Shown here: in pieces, positions 10,060-20,857 of the stretch
How the letters are laid out: each line of letters starts with the position of its first letter
Numbering within the stretch: position 1 is the stretch's first letter
Source of the DNA: Raineyella sp. LH-20
GTDB taxonomy: Bacteria > Actinomycetota > Actinomycetes > Propionibacteriales > Propionibacteriaceae
Length of the DNA stretch: 64,000 nucleotides
Assembly: GCF_033110965.1 (NCBI RefSeq)
Contig: NZ_CP137003.1
Coordinates: 2,604,001 to 2,668,000, forward strand
Direction: 5' to 3'
The notes under the pieces: model-generated
What the model was told of the DNA's origin: nothing
Databases searched by the model: none
What the model saw: only the letters and a program-made list of their open reading frames with translations
Position numbers and translations under genes: made by a program

Positions 10060-10698
10060 ATGGACGTCAACGTCACTGGCCGGCACACCAAGGTGCCCGA
10101 GGACTACAGGCTGCACGTACTGGACAAGATCGGAAAGATCGAGCGTCTCAGGGATCGCGTGATCCGAGTGGACGTCCAGCTCTCCTCCTACGGGACCGAG
10201 AAGCAGCCCAACCAGACCTACCGCACCGAGATCACCCTCCTCTCCAAAGGCCCGATCGTCCGCGCCGAAGCCGCGGACGCCGACAGGTTCGCCTCCTTCG
10301 AAATGGCGATGGACCGGCTGCGCGCGCAGCTGCGGCGCGCGTCCGATCGTCGCAAGGTGCACCACGGACGTCGTCGGCCGACCGCCCTCTACGAGGCGGC
10401 CGCCGAGCTGCCCGAGCTGGGCTTCGCCCCGGCCGAGGAGAGCGGCGAGCCGGAGACCCGTACGGTCGCCGGCATCGAGGTGACGGGTGAGGGCCCGCTG
10501 GTGGTGCGCGAGAAGTCGCACCCCGGGACCCCGATGACGCTGGCTCAGGCGTTGGACCAGATGGAACTGGTCGGACACGACTTCTTCCTGTTCCAGGATG
10601 CCGAGGCGGGCGTGCCCAGCGTGGTCTACCGCCGCAAGGGCTACAGCTACGGTGTGCTGCGGCTGGACGGTGAGGCGTCGTCGGAGAACGTCGGCTGA
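10060..10698 (+). CDS. hpf: Long-form ribosome hibernation promoting factor
   Basis: A 212-residue long HPF/RaiA-type protein. The N-terminal S30AE domain (about 1-105) opens MDVNVTGRHTKVPEDYR and ends in a basic segment that binds the ribosomal decoding centre. A linker leads to the C-terminal dimerisation domain (about 150-205), with REKSHPGTPMTLAQAL and DFFLFQDAEAG. Long HPFs join two 70S ribosomes into inactive 100S particles in stationary phase or hypoxia. The ATG follows GAGG at 10051-10054. Upstream in-frame codons are not HPF-like and probably belong to the leader. A perfect terminator follows 40 bp after the stop. Confidence 0.95.
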   Translation: MDVNVTGRHTKVPEDYRLHVLDKIGKIERLRDRVIRVDVQLSSYGTEKQPNQTYRTEITLLSKGPIVRAEAADADRFASFEMAMDRLRAQLRRASDRRKVHHGRRRPTALYEAAAELPELGFAPAEESGEPETRTVAGIEVTGEGPLVVREKSHPGTPMTLAQALDQMELVGHDFFLFQDAEAGVPSVVYRRKGYSYGVLRLDGEASSENVG

Positions 10699-10737
10699 AC
10701 AGTCCCGGGAGCCGCCGCCGCGGTCTCCCGGAGCGAC

Positions 10738-10769
10738 GAGGGGGCCGGTCCACACGGACCGGCCCCCTC
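10738..10769 (+). terminator. Intrinsic terminator of hpf
   Basis: A perfect 14-bp inverted repeat (10738-10751 with 10756-10769), ACAC loop, all but two pairs G:C, followed by a T-rich tract. It lies between hpf and the convergent gnd gene and may act in both directions. Confidence 0.85.
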
Positions 10770-10878
10770 TGTCTGTCCTGCGATCTGTCTACCCGGTGAT
10801 CCGTCTACCCGGCGACCTGTCTGTCGCAACCCGGCGAGCACCGGTGTCCGTACGATCGCCGGGCGGTAGGGATCGGGG

Positions 10879-12312
10879 TCAGTCGAGTCTGGTCTCCGTA
10901 CGATCGCCGGACCACTCGGTGTGGAAGGTGCCCTCGGCGTCGGTGCGCCGATAGGTGTGGGCGCCGAAGAAGTCGCGCTGGCCCTGGATCAGGAAAGCGG
11001 GCAGCCGCGGCGACCGGGCGCTGTCGTAGTAGGCCAGGGCCGAGGAGAAGACCGGCACCGGGACGCCGGCGGTGATCGCCCGGGCGAGCGTACGTCGCCA
11101 GCCGTCCTGCGCAGCGGCCATGTCAGTGACCAGCGAGGGGGCCTCGAGCAGGTTGGTGAGATTGCCGGCGGCGTACTCGTCGGAGATCCGGCCGAGCAGC
11201 CGGGCCCGGATGATGCAGCCGGCGCGCCAGATCTTGGCGACCGCGGCCACGTCGATGTCCCACCCGTACTGCTGGGCGCCGACCCGGATCAGGTCCAGGC
11301 CCTGGGAGTAGGCGACCACCTTGGACGCCCACAGCGCCTGGCGGACGTCCTCGACGAAGGCGGCCCGGTCCTCCACCGCGATGGTCCCGTCCGGCCCGAC
11401 GAGCCGCGGCGCCAGCGCGGCGCGCAGGTCGGCGGAGGAGGACACCGCCCGGGCGAAGACGGACTCGGCGACCGCGTTCACGTCGACTCCGAGCTCCAGG
11501 GCGATCTGGGCGGTCCACGAGCCGGTGCCCTTCTGACCGGCCGCATCGACGATCATGTCGACCAGCGGGCGGCCGGTGGCCGCGTCGACCTGGTCGAGCA
11601 CCTCGGAGGTGATCTCGATCAGGTAGGAGTCGAGTTCGCCGGTGTTCCACTCCCGGAAGGTGTCGGAGATCTCCGGCACGGTCAGGCCGGCGGCGCGCAG
11701 CAGGCTGAAGGCCTCGCCGATGCCTTCCATGTCGGAGTACTCGATGCCGTTGTGCACCATCTTGACGAAGTGGCCGGCGCCGTCGGTGCCGATGTAGGTG
11801 CAGCAGGGTTCGCCGTCGTACTTCGCGGAGATGTCCTCCAGCAGCGGGCCGAGGAACTCGTAGGAGTGTGCCGAGCCGCCGGGCATGATCGAGGGGCCGT
11901 TCAGTGCACCCTCCTCGCCGCCCGAGACGCCGACACCGACGAAGTGGATGCCCCGGTCGCGCAGGGCGACCTCGCGTCGCTGGGTGTCCTTGTAGAAGGC
12001 GTTGCCGCCGTCGATGAGGATGTCGCCGTCCTCCAGCAGGGGGGCGAAGGTCTCGATCGTCGCGTCGGTCGCGGCGCCGGCTTTGACCATCATCATGATC
12101 CGGCGGGGCTTCTCCAGTGCGGCGACCAGTTCCTCCGGGGTCCGGGCGGCGATGAAGCCCGCCTCGGCCCCGTGTTCGGCCATCACCTTGTCGGTCTTCT
12201 CGACGCTGCGGTTGTAGATGGCGACCGTGTGGCCGTGGGCGGCGAAGTTCCGCGCCAGATTGGACCCCATCACCGCCATCCCGACGACTCCGATGCTTGC
12301 CAGTTCACTCAT
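10879..12312 (-). CDS. gnd: 6-phosphogluconate dehydrogenase (decarboxylating)
   Basis: Full-length 477-residue Gnd. It has the N-terminal dinucleotide fold GVVGMAVMGSNLARN with NRS at the NADP phosphate site, the substrate motifs GVSGGEEGALNGPSIMPGG and KMVHNGIEYSDM (catalytic Lys and conserved HNGIEY), GQKGTGSWT in the helical domain, and the C-terminal arm QGQRDFFGAHTYRR. It converts 6-phosphogluconate to ribulose 5-phosphate, CO2 and NADPH in the oxidative pentose phosphate pathway. ATG at 12312 is preceded by an AAAGGCAG ribosome binding site. It is transcribed alone on the minus strand, converging on hpf. Confidence 0.97.
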   Translation of the reverse strand: MSELASIGVVGMAVMGSNLARNFAAHGHTVAIYNRSVEKTDKVMAEHGAEAGFIAARTPEELVAALEKPRRIMMMVKAGAATDATIETFAPLLEDGDILIDGGNAFYKDTQRREVALRDRGIHFVGVGVSGGEEGALNGPSIMPGGSAHSYEFLGPLLEDISAKYDGEPCCTYIGTDGAGHFVKMVHNGIEYSDMEGIGEAFSLLRAAGLTVPEISDTFREWNTGELDSYLIEITSEVLDQVDAATGRPLVDMIVDAAGQKGTGSWTAQIALELGVDVNAVAESVFARAVSSSADLRAALAPRLVGPDGTIAVEDRAAFVEDVRQALWASKVVAYSQGLDLIRVGAQQYGWDIDVAAVAKIWRAGCIIRARLLGRISDEYAAGNLTNLLEAPSLVTDMAAAQDGWRRTLARAITAGVPVPVFSSALAYYDSARSPRLPAFLIQGQRDFFGAHTYRRTDAEGTFHTEWSGDRTETRLD

Positions 12313-12401
12313 GAACAGCTGCCTTTCGTTGCGTTACTCCCGACCCGCCCGCGGGCGCCGGGCCGTCACCAGTCTGACATCCGCCGCCGAAGGGCATGCC
12401 G

Positions 12402-12407
12402 TACCCT
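12402..12407 (+). promoter_or_regulatory. Putative -10 element for the oxidase-like gene
   Basis: TACCCT fits TANNNT and would give a leader of about 28 bases that contains the AAGGAG ribosome binding site at 12431-12436. Confidence 0.35.
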
Positions 12408-12441
12408 CGGAGACGACGCGCCACCACACGAAGGAGTAGCG

Positions 12442-12840
12442 ATGGAGCACGAGCAGATGGAGGAGCTGACCCTCGAGGCCTGCTGGGAGGTGCTGGCGGA
12501 GGAGTCCGTCGGCCGACTGGCGTACGAGCTCGACGGCGAGGTCAGCATCGTCCCGATCAACCATGCGGTTCGCGACGGGCAGATCGTCTTCGAGACCGGA
12601 CCCGGGTCGAAGCTGCTCGGCATCGACGCGCAGGGCACGGTCGCCTACGAGGTCGACCGGATCGAGGAGCAGGAGAGCACCAGCGTCGTCGTCCGGGGGT
12701 TCGCCGCCGCGTTGGAGGGAGACGAGGCAGCGGCCGCGGCCAGCGGTGTGCACCCGTGGATCGAGGGGAACAAGACAGAGGTGATGGCGATCGTCCCGTC
12801 CAGCGTGACCGGGCGCCGCTACCACTACCACCGCGGGTGA
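12442..12840 (+). CDS. Pyridoxamine 5'-phosphate oxidase-like (split-barrel) protein
   Basis: A small 132-residue protein of the FMN-binding split-barrel superfamily (Pyridox_ox_2 type). It shows the N-terminal helix LTLEACWEVLAEESVGRLAYE, the strand pattern VSIVPINHAVRDGQIVFET and GSKLLG, and a C-terminal GRRYHYHRG. Members bind FMN, F420 or haem; this one lacks a distinctive substrate motif, so its cofactor is not assigned. Start chosen at ATG 12442, five bases after a good AAGGAGT ribosome binding site. It stands alone between divergent gnd and secA. Confidence 0.8.
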   Translation: MEHEQMEELTLEACWEVLAEESVGRLAYELDGEVSIVPINHAVRDGQIVFETGPGSKLLGIDAQGTVAYEVDRIEEQESTSVVVRGFAAALEGDEAAAAASGVHPWIEGNKTEVMAIVPSSVTGRRYHYHRG

Positions 12841-12870
12841 CGACGGGTCGGCAGAGCTTCGCCGACCCCC

Positions 12871-12902
12871 TACGATGGGGTACGTCCGCCCGACGGGCGG
12901 AC
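12871..12902 (+). promoter_or_regulatory. Putative secA promoter and 5'-end hairpin
   Basis: TACGAT at 12871-12876 fits a -10 element, with transcription starting near 12883. A perfect 8-bp hairpin with a 3-base loop (12884-12891 with 12895-12902) would then sit at the extreme 5' end of the secA mRNA. A separate 8-bp inverted repeat at 12845-12868 just upstream lacks a T-tract. Confidence 0.4.
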
Positions 12903-12936
12903 GCCCCAGACGTTCCCGTGAGAAAGCACTGATTCC

Positions 12937-15810
<2,874 letters not shown>

Positions 15811-16328
15811 CCTGAGGCGGCCCGCGGCGGGCCGGCGATCCACCCCAGGTGGCAGCAGTGCCATCGGTCGGCGTACGGCTCGATCCGTGCGGTGAGCACC
15901 CGCAGCGGGGCCCAGTCCTCGCCGCGGGCCGGCCGACACCCGATGACGATCTCGGCGGCCCGGTCGCCGACCACCTGGACGTACGGAGGACCGGTCCGGA
16001 TCGGGTGGCGGTGCACCGCCCGGGCGAGCATCACCAGGTCGGTGAGCACCGTCTCGGTGCTCCACCGGGCCAGCTGGTGCGGGCCACGCCGACCGGCCAG
16101 GATGTCGACCAGCGCCGACGTGCAGGCCTCGCCTGCGCGAGCCAGCATCCGGGCCCGCGCCGAGCTCGAACAGGGGCGCGGGCCGGTGGGCAGGGTGTCG
16201 AACAGGCCCGGTTGGGCGACCTGTTCCTCCGGCGGTCCGGACAGGTCGAGGCGGGGTGGACGGGACTCGGGCAGCAGCAGGGTGAGCACGCCTCCACGGT
16301 GCCGGTCGTGGCGTACGCCCGGAAGGCC

Positions 16329-16369
16329 CGGACAACACATCTGTGGACAGAGTGCCGGACGGACAACAC
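16329..16369 (-). promoter_or_regulatory. Paired CGGACAACAC motif
   Basis: CGGACAACAC occurs at 16329-16338 and 16360-16369, 31 bases apart (about three helical turns), with a CTGTGGACAG motif between them at 16341-16350. The pair lies between the divergent Rv3235-like and DUF6912 genes. The same decamer pair recurs at 40351-40381. Likely a shared regulator site; the regulator is unknown. Confidence 0.45.
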
Positions 16370-16405
16370 CCGGTGGCTGCGCATCCCACCGACCGCTCGG
16401 GGCAC

Positions 16406-16411
16406 TAGCCT
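16406..16411 (+). promoter_or_regulatory. -10 element of DUF6912 gene, leaderless
   Basis: TAGCCT ends six bases before the ATG at 16418, so the transcript should start on the start codon. There is no ribosome binding site, as expected for a leaderless message. Confidence 0.5.
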
Positions 16412-16417
16412 GAGGCC

Positions 16418-16912
16418 ATGGCCAAGGCACCCACCACCCGGACCGTCTACCTGCCCTCGGGGCCCGGGACGACGGAGGAGTTCCGTCGATCCGGACGCCT
16501 GGACCACGCTGAGGGCATCAGCGTCGACGTGGCGTACGCCCGCCGCCGCGACCTGGACCTGGCGGTGTCGGACGACGAGGAGGAGGCCGACTTCTGGGCC
16601 CTCACCGACGCGGCGATGCGCAGCCTGGCCGACTCGCTGAGCGGCCCGCGGTTCGTGGTGGCGGTCCGGGTCCGTCCCGACCAGCTCGTGGCCGACCCGG
16701 AGGTCGGGTCGGGCCGGGTCACTGTGTCGGACGTCGCCTGGTCGCAGGTCAGCGCCCTCTTCGTCGACGAACCGGCGGCTCTGCCCGCCGTCGCGGCGGC
16801 GCGGGCCGCGCGGACGGTGCCGGACACCTTCGCCGAGCACGTGGCGGTGCTGGTCGCCGAACACGACCTGCTCTGGTATGCCCCTGACGAACTCGACACG
16901 CTGCTCGGCTGA
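16418..16912 (+). CDS. DUF6912 family protein
   Basis: A 164-residue cytoplasmic protein with no signal or membrane segment. It resembles the actinobacterial DUF6912 family: an N-terminal RTVYLPSGPGTTEEF strand/turn, SVDVAYARRRDL, an acidic DDEEEADFWALTDAAMRSLADSL helix, a VVAVRVRPDQ strand, and a C-terminal DLLWYAPDELDTLL. Function unknown; no catalytic motif is visible. The start is supported by a TANNNT -10 element placed for leaderless initiation. It is divergent from the Rv3235-like gene and converges with the DUF2505 gene. Confidence 0.7.
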   Translation: MAKAPTTRTVYLPSGPGTTEEFRRSGRLDHAEGISVDVAYARRRDLDLAVSDDEEEADFWALTDAAMRSLADSLSGPRFVVAVRVRPDQLVADPEVGSGRVTVSDVAWSQVSALFVDEPAALPAVAAARAARTVPDTFAEHVAVLVAEHDLLWYAPDELDTLLG

Positions 16913-16934
16913 GGGCCCGGGCCGGTGAGGAGAG

Positions 16935-17411
16935 TCAGGCCAGGTAGCGCCGGGCGACCGTCTCCTGCACCTCGATGCCCGCGGTGAGGGCAGGCGCGGC
17001 GGCCTGTTCGAGCTTGCGGCCGACCAGCGGCAGCTTCACCACCAGGTCACCGGAGACGACGATCTGGCTGCCGCCGAGCGCGGGGGAGAGCACCGCGGCG
17101 CCGGTCATCCGTCCGGGGGTGCCGGGCACGTCCACGACCAGGTCGGCGGTGCGGGTGCCGTCGGCCGATGCGTCGCCCCACAGGTAGGTCTCGACGACGG
17201 TGATGGTGTCACCGACGAACTTCCGCGCCAGCTCCGGTGCCGGCATGCTGCGTGACATCCGGGTGCGGTGACCGTTCGCCTCGACCTCGTACCTCACGGC
17301 GCCACCGATCCGGCAGACCTCCTCGAGGAAGGCGCGGTCGATCTGCATCGCGAAGACGCGGGCCGGATCGGCGGGGAACAGTGCGGTCGCGGAGATCTGC
17401 ATGGGACCCAT
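16935..17411 (-). CDS. DUF2505 family protein (START/SRPBCC-like)
   Basis: A 158-residue protein of the DUF2505 family, an actinobacterial group with a helix-grip (SRPBCC-like) ligand-binding fold. Signatures are the N-terminal MQISATALFPADPARVFAM, an alternating beta meander with VETYLWG and GTRTADLVVDVPGTP, and a terminal amphipathic helix (LEQAAAPALTAGIEVQETVARRYL). A hydrophobic ligand is plausible but not known. The ATG at 17411 is preferred because GGGGG lies about seven bases upstream; the ATG at 17402 is an alternative. Divergent from the PHP gene, 25 bp away. Confidence 0.75.
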   Translation of the reverse strand: MGPMQISATALFPADPARVFAMQIDRAFLEEVCRIGGAVRYEVEANGHRTRMSRSMPAPELARKFVGDTITVVETYLWGDASADGTRTADLVVDVPGTPGRMTGAAVLSPALGGSQIVVSGDLVVKLPLVGRKLEQAAAPALTAGIEVQETVARRYLA

Positions 17412-17423
17412 GGTGCCACCCCC

Positions 17424-17429
17424 TACGAT
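17424..17429 (+). promoter_or_regulatory. -10 element of PHP gene, near-leaderless
   Basis: TACGAT ends seven bases before the ATG at 17437, placing the transcription start at or one base from the start codon. Confidence 0.45.
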
Positions 17430-17436
17430 GAGGCAC

Positions 17437-18282
17437 ATGACCGTCCCGGGCCGCATCGACCTGCACACCCACTCCTCCGTGTCGGACGGGACGGACCGCC
17501 CGGCGGAGGTGGTCCGCGCGGCCGCCGACTGCGGCCTGGCCGTCGTCGCGCTGACCGACCACGACACCTGGGACGGCCTGGACGAGGCCGCACGGACGGC
17601 CGCGGAGATCGGGCTGGAGTTCGTCGGCGGCCTCGAGATGTCCTGTGCCCACCACGGCAGCTCGGTCCACCTGCTCGGCTACGGAGGGGACCGGACCGAC
17701 CCGGCTCTGGTCGGCGAACTGGCCCGGATCCGCGCCGGCCGGACGGGGCGGATCCCGGCGATGCTGCGCCGGCTGGCCGCGCTGGGCATGCCGCTGACCG
17801 AGGAGGAGGTGGCGGCCCAGGCTCGCGACACCCCGTCGATCGGCCGTCCCCACGTGGCCGATGCCCTGGTCGCCCGCGGCTACGTCGCCAGCCGCGACGA
17901 GGCGTTCGCCGGCTACCTGGCCGAGGGCGGGCCGGCGTGGGTCGACCGCTACGCCCCGGACATCTTCACCGGCGTACGTACGCTCCGGGCGGCCGGGGCC
18001 GTCCCGGTCATCGCCCACCCGTGGGGGCGGGACTCGAAACGGGTGCTGGCGCTGGACGTGCTGGGCGAGCTGTTGGCGGCCGGGGCGGCCGGCTGGGAGG
18101 TCGACCACGTCGAGCACGGACCGGAGGACCGGCGGCGGCTGCGGGCGTACGGCGCGGAGCACGGGGCGCTGATGACCGGCTCCAGCGACTACCACGGGAG
18201 AGGGAAGACCCACAATCCGCTGGGCTGTGAGGTCACCGACCCGGAGCAGTACGCCCGATTGCGGGAGATGATGGGCGACTGA
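17437..18282 (+). CDS. PHP domain phosphoesterase
   Basis: A 281-residue PHP (polymerase and histidinol phosphatase) metal-dependent hydrolase. Metal-ligand motifs are in order: DLHTHSSVSDGT at the N-terminus, TDHDTWDGL, the Glu of GGLEMSCAHH, HVADAL, VIAHPWG and the C-terminal SDYHG. Length and motif order fit the YciV/RNase AM-like and 3',5'-bisphosphate nucleotidase group (TrpH-type). The natural substrate could be an RNA 5' end or a nucleoside bisphosphate, and the sequence does not decide. The start is supported by the -10 position. Confidence 0.85.
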   Translation: MTVPGRIDLHTHSSVSDGTDRPAEVVRAAADCGLAVVALTDHDTWDGLDEAARTAAEIGLEFVGGLEMSCAHHGSSVHLLGYGGDRTDPALVGELARIRAGRTGRIPAMLRRLAALGMPLTEEEVAAQARDTPSIGRPHVADALVARGYVASRDEAFAGYLAEGGPAWVDRYAPDIFTGVRTLRAAGAVPVIAHPWGRDSKRVLALDVLGELLAAGAAGWEVDHVEHGPEDRRRLRAYGAEHGALMTGSSDYHGRGKTHNPLGCEVTDPEQYARLREMMGD

Positions 18283-18295
18283 GCCGGGCCGGGTC

Positions 18296-19114
18296 TCAGT
18301 CGAGCTCGAGGAAGTTCTGCACCAGCGCGCGGGCGGTCGCCTCGGGCCGATCTTCGGCCGGATGGTCCGAGCAGCCCTTGAGGACCACCGGATCGGCGCC
18401 GAACTTCCGCGCCATCGCGACCTGGGCATCGACCGGCCAGGAGTCGGAGTGCTCCCCGTACACCACGTGGAAGTCGATCCCGGTGGCGCACAGCTGCGCG
18501 GAGCGGTCCGGGGTGTGCTCGACCGCGTCGATCATCGCCGTCACCGCGTGCGGGTCGGTCCGGGCCACGCGCTCGTCGACGAATGCCGAGGGATGGTCCA
18601 CCGTCAGCCCGAGCAGGTCGAGGAACTCCCGGTGGATCTCCACCAGAGGACGATGCTCGGCGAGCGCGTCCTCGACGTAACCCAGCGGGCGGGTGCGCCC
18701 CAGACCGCCAGGGCCGGAACTCACCAGGGTGACCGAGTCCCAGAAGTCCGGTTCCAGCAGGGCCGCCTCCTCGGCGACCAGTCCGCCGAAACCCTGGCCG
18801 ACGAGATGGACCGGGATGTCCGAACCGATCTCGTCGACCAGGTCGATGACGTCCTCGGCGAAGACTTCCAGCGAGAACGGGCCGGGGGAGGTGGACTCGT
18901 AGCAGCCGCGCAGATCCAGCGCACACGCGCTGAAGCCCTCCTCGGCCAAGGCCGGCAGGACGGTGTCGAAGTCCTCCTTCGACCCGAAGATGCCGTGGAT
19001 CAGGATGACCACGCCCCGCTCGTCGTCGGGACTGCAGAGGTGCAGCGCCAGCGACGTGCCGTCGTCGAGGTCGACGACGGCCGTCTCGACCGGCCAGCTG
19101 GGCGACTCGGTCAT
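18296..19114 (-). CDS. Alpha/beta hydrolase
   Basis: A 272-residue alpha/beta-hydrolase. Visible features are VILIHGIFGS (oxyanion-hole HG), DLRGCYES, the nucleophile-elbow position VGQGFGGLVAEE, an acid in the VYGEHSDSWP region and the C-terminal CSDHPAEDRPEA carrying the expected His. The elbow reads GQGFG instead of the usual GxSxG: the nucleophile Ser is replaced by Gln. This suggests either no classical serine hydrolase activity or a different use of the fold. ATG at 19114, seven bases after the helicase stop, so it is co-transcribed with it. Substrate unknown. Confidence 0.75.
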   Translation of the reverse strand: MTESPSWPVETAVVDLDDGTSLALHLCSPDDERGVVILIHGIFGSKEDFDTVLPALAEEGFSACALDLRGCYESTSPGPFSLEVFAEDVIDLVDEIGSDIPVHLVGQGFGGLVAEEAALLEPDFWDSVTLVSSGPGGLGRTRPLGYVEDALAEHRPLVEIHREFLDLLGLTVDHPSAFVDERVARTDPHAVTAMIDAVEHTPDRSAQLCATGIDFHVVYGEHSDSWPVDAQVAMARKFGADPVVLKGCSDHPAEDRPEATARALVQNFLELD

Positions 19115-19121
19115 CCGGGCC

Positions 19122-20705
19122 TCATTCCGCCGGCGGCGGGGCCGTCGCGGCGCCCTCACTCTCGCGTCGGATCCGGCGGCGACGGCGTCGGCGAGGAGCG
19201 GCCTCACCGGTGCCGGCCTGGGCCGGCTCGGCCGTGGCGCCGTCGGTGGGCTGGACACTGGGCCCGGTCGAGGTGGTCGAACCGGTCGAGTGGGACGGGG
19301 ACCGATGGGCCGGCTTGTGGCCGCCGGAGGACCGACCGGACCCCTTGCCGCCGGTGCCCTTGCCGGACCCGGCGCCGCCCCGGTGACCGGCCGAGCCGCT
19401 GGTCGGCCGCGGCGGGCCGACCCGACCGGAGGTCTCCGGGTCGATGTCCAGATCGGTGAACAGATGGTCGGACGTGGAGTAGGTCTCCTGGAGATCCGCC
19501 AGGTCGAGCCCGAGGGTCTTGTTGATCACCTTCCACCGGGTCACGTCGGCCCAGTCGACCAGGGTGACCGCGACGCCCTCGGCCCCGGCGCGGCCGGTAC
19601 GACCGATCCGGTGGACGTACGTGCTGGAATCCTCCGGGCACTCGTAGTTGATCACGTGGGTGACACCGGTGACGTCGATCCCGCGGGCGGCGACGTCGGT
19701 GGCCACCAGGACGTCGATGCGGCCCTCGCGGAACCGGCGCAGCGCCTGTTCGCGGGCGGCCTGGGTGCGATCACCGTGGATCGCGGCGGCGGCGAAGCCC
19801 CGCTCGCACAGGTCGTCGGCGACGCGTTGCGCCTCGCGCTTGGTCCGGCAGAAGATCATCACCCGGTCGCGGTCCTTCGCCTGCAGGACGCGGGCGACCA
19901 GCTCGGGCTTGTCCAGCGGGTGAGCCTGGTAAATGAACTGCCGGGTGGCCGGGACGGTCTGCACGTCCTCCTGGTGCTCGGCGCGGATGTTCACCGGCGC
20001 GTGCAGGTGGGCCCGGGCGAGCGCGACGATGGGCGCCGGCATGGTCGCGGAGAACATCAGGGTCTGACGGTTCTTCGCGGTCTTCGACATCAGCCGCTCG
20101 ACGTCGGGCAGGAAGCCGAGATCGAGCATCTCGTCAGCCTCGTCGAGGACGGCGATCCGCACCCGGGACAGGTCCAGAGCGCGGCGGTCGGCCAGGTCGA
20201 GCAGCCGGCCAGGAGTGCCCACCACGACGTCGATGCCGTCGGCGAGGGCCTCGAGCTGCGGTTCGTACGGCGTGCCGCCGTAGACGGTGAGGATCCGCGC
20301 GGTGGTCCGCGCGGAGGCGGTGCTGAGATCCTTGCCGACCTGGTTGGCCAGCTCGCGGGTGGGGGCGATGACCAGCGCCTGCGGGCTGGTGCCGTGCCCG
20401 TCCTCGGCGTCGACCGGCAGATCGATGCGCTGGAGCAGCGGCAGCCCGAAGGCGAGGGTCTTGCCCGTGCCGGTGCGAGCCTGCCCGATCAGGTCGGTGC
20501 CCTGGAGGGCGATCGGGATCGCCATCTCCTGGATCGGGAACGGATGGACGATGCCGTGCTCTGCGAGGGCCTCGCAGAAGGCGGCATCGATCCCGAGATC
20601 CGTGAAGGTTGTGGTGTTGTCTGTCAGGGCTCTGGCCTTTGCAGTCGCGGGCGTCGCGCACGGTCGGTGGGACACCCTGCTTGGACGCGCTCTTCGGCTC
20701 GGCAC
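19122..20705 (-). CDS. DEAD-box RNA helicase (RhlE/DeaD type)
   Basis: DEAD-box helicase of about 500 residues. The core has all motifs: the Q motif with TTFTDLGI and PIQEMAIP, motif I ARTGTGKT, Ia PTRELA, VGTPGR, DEAD in VLDEADEMLDLGF, SAT, then domain 2 with ATDVAARGIDV and HRIGRTGRAG. A Gly/Ser-rich and Arg-rich C-terminal tail (RRRRRRRI) suits non-specific RNA binding in ribosome assembly or mRNA decay. The start is uncertain: GTG at 20705 opens the frame, GTG at 20675 is possible, and a CTG at 20627 lies eight bases after AAAGG exactly where similarity begins. A long, repeat-bearing leader precedes it. Confidence 0.92.
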   Translation of the reverse strand: MPSRRARPSRVSHRPCATPATAKARALTDNTTTFTDLGIDAAFCEALAEHGIVHPFPIQEMAIPIALQGTDLIGQARTGTGKTLAFGLPLLQRIDLPVDAEDGHGTSPQALVIAPTRELANQVGKDLSTASARTTARILTVYGGTPYEPQLEALADGIDVVVGTPGRLLDLADRRALDLSRVRIAVLDEADEMLDLGFLPDVERLMSKTAKNRQTLMFSATMPAPIVALARAHLHAPVNIRAEHQEDVQTVPATRQFIYQAHPLDKPELVARVLQAKDRDRVMIFCRTKREAQRVADDLCERGFAAAAIHGDRTQAAREQALRRFREGRIDVLVATDVAARGIDVTGVTHVINYECPEDSSTYVHRIGRTGRAGAEGVAVTLVDWADVTRWKVINKTLGLDLADLQETYSTSDHLFTDLDIDPETSGRVGPPRPTSGSAGHRGGAGSGKGTGGKGSGRSSGGHKPAHRSPSHSTGSTTSTGPSVQPTDGATAEPAQAGTGEAAPRRRRRRRIRRESEGAATAPPPAE

Positions 20706-20717
20706 GCCCGGGAGGTA

Positions 20718-20781
20718 CGGTGACGACGCCGAGCGCCCTGACGAGCGTTCGGTGACGACGCCGAACGCCCTTGGGGACGTT
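20718..20781. repeat. 32-bp imperfect tandem repeat in the helicase leader
   Basis: Two 32-bp units (20718-20749 and 20750-20781) share a CGGTGACGACGCCGA start and differ mainly in an 8-base block. The junction forms a hairpin (20746-20752 with 20761-20767). The repeat lies in the predicted 5' leader of the DEAD-box helicase mRNA. Confidence 0.7.
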
Positions 20782-20817
20782 CAGAAGCGGCCCCACGGCG
20801 GGGCTCGTCACGCGGCC

Positions 20818-20823
20818 ATTCTA
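20818..20823 (-). promoter_or_regulatory. Putative helicase -10 element
   Basis: TAGAAT on the minus strand is a near-consensus -10 element. Transcription from about 20811 would give a leader of roughly 105-185 bases, depending on which start codon is used. Confidence 0.45.
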
Positions 20824-20857
20824 GCCCAGCGGCCCGCCGTGCCCCGGACAGCGATCC

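Noticed and set aside
10780-10830. Degenerate repeats of GTCTACCCGG after the hpf terminator, considered as a CRISPR-like or regulatory repeat
   Set aside because: Only two clear copies about 16 bases apart and one poor copy, with no spacers or conserved structure.
12845-12868. An 8-bp inverted repeat after the oxidase-like gene as a terminator
   Set aside because: There is no T-tract after the stem and the secA promoter is immediately downstream, so terminator function is not supported.
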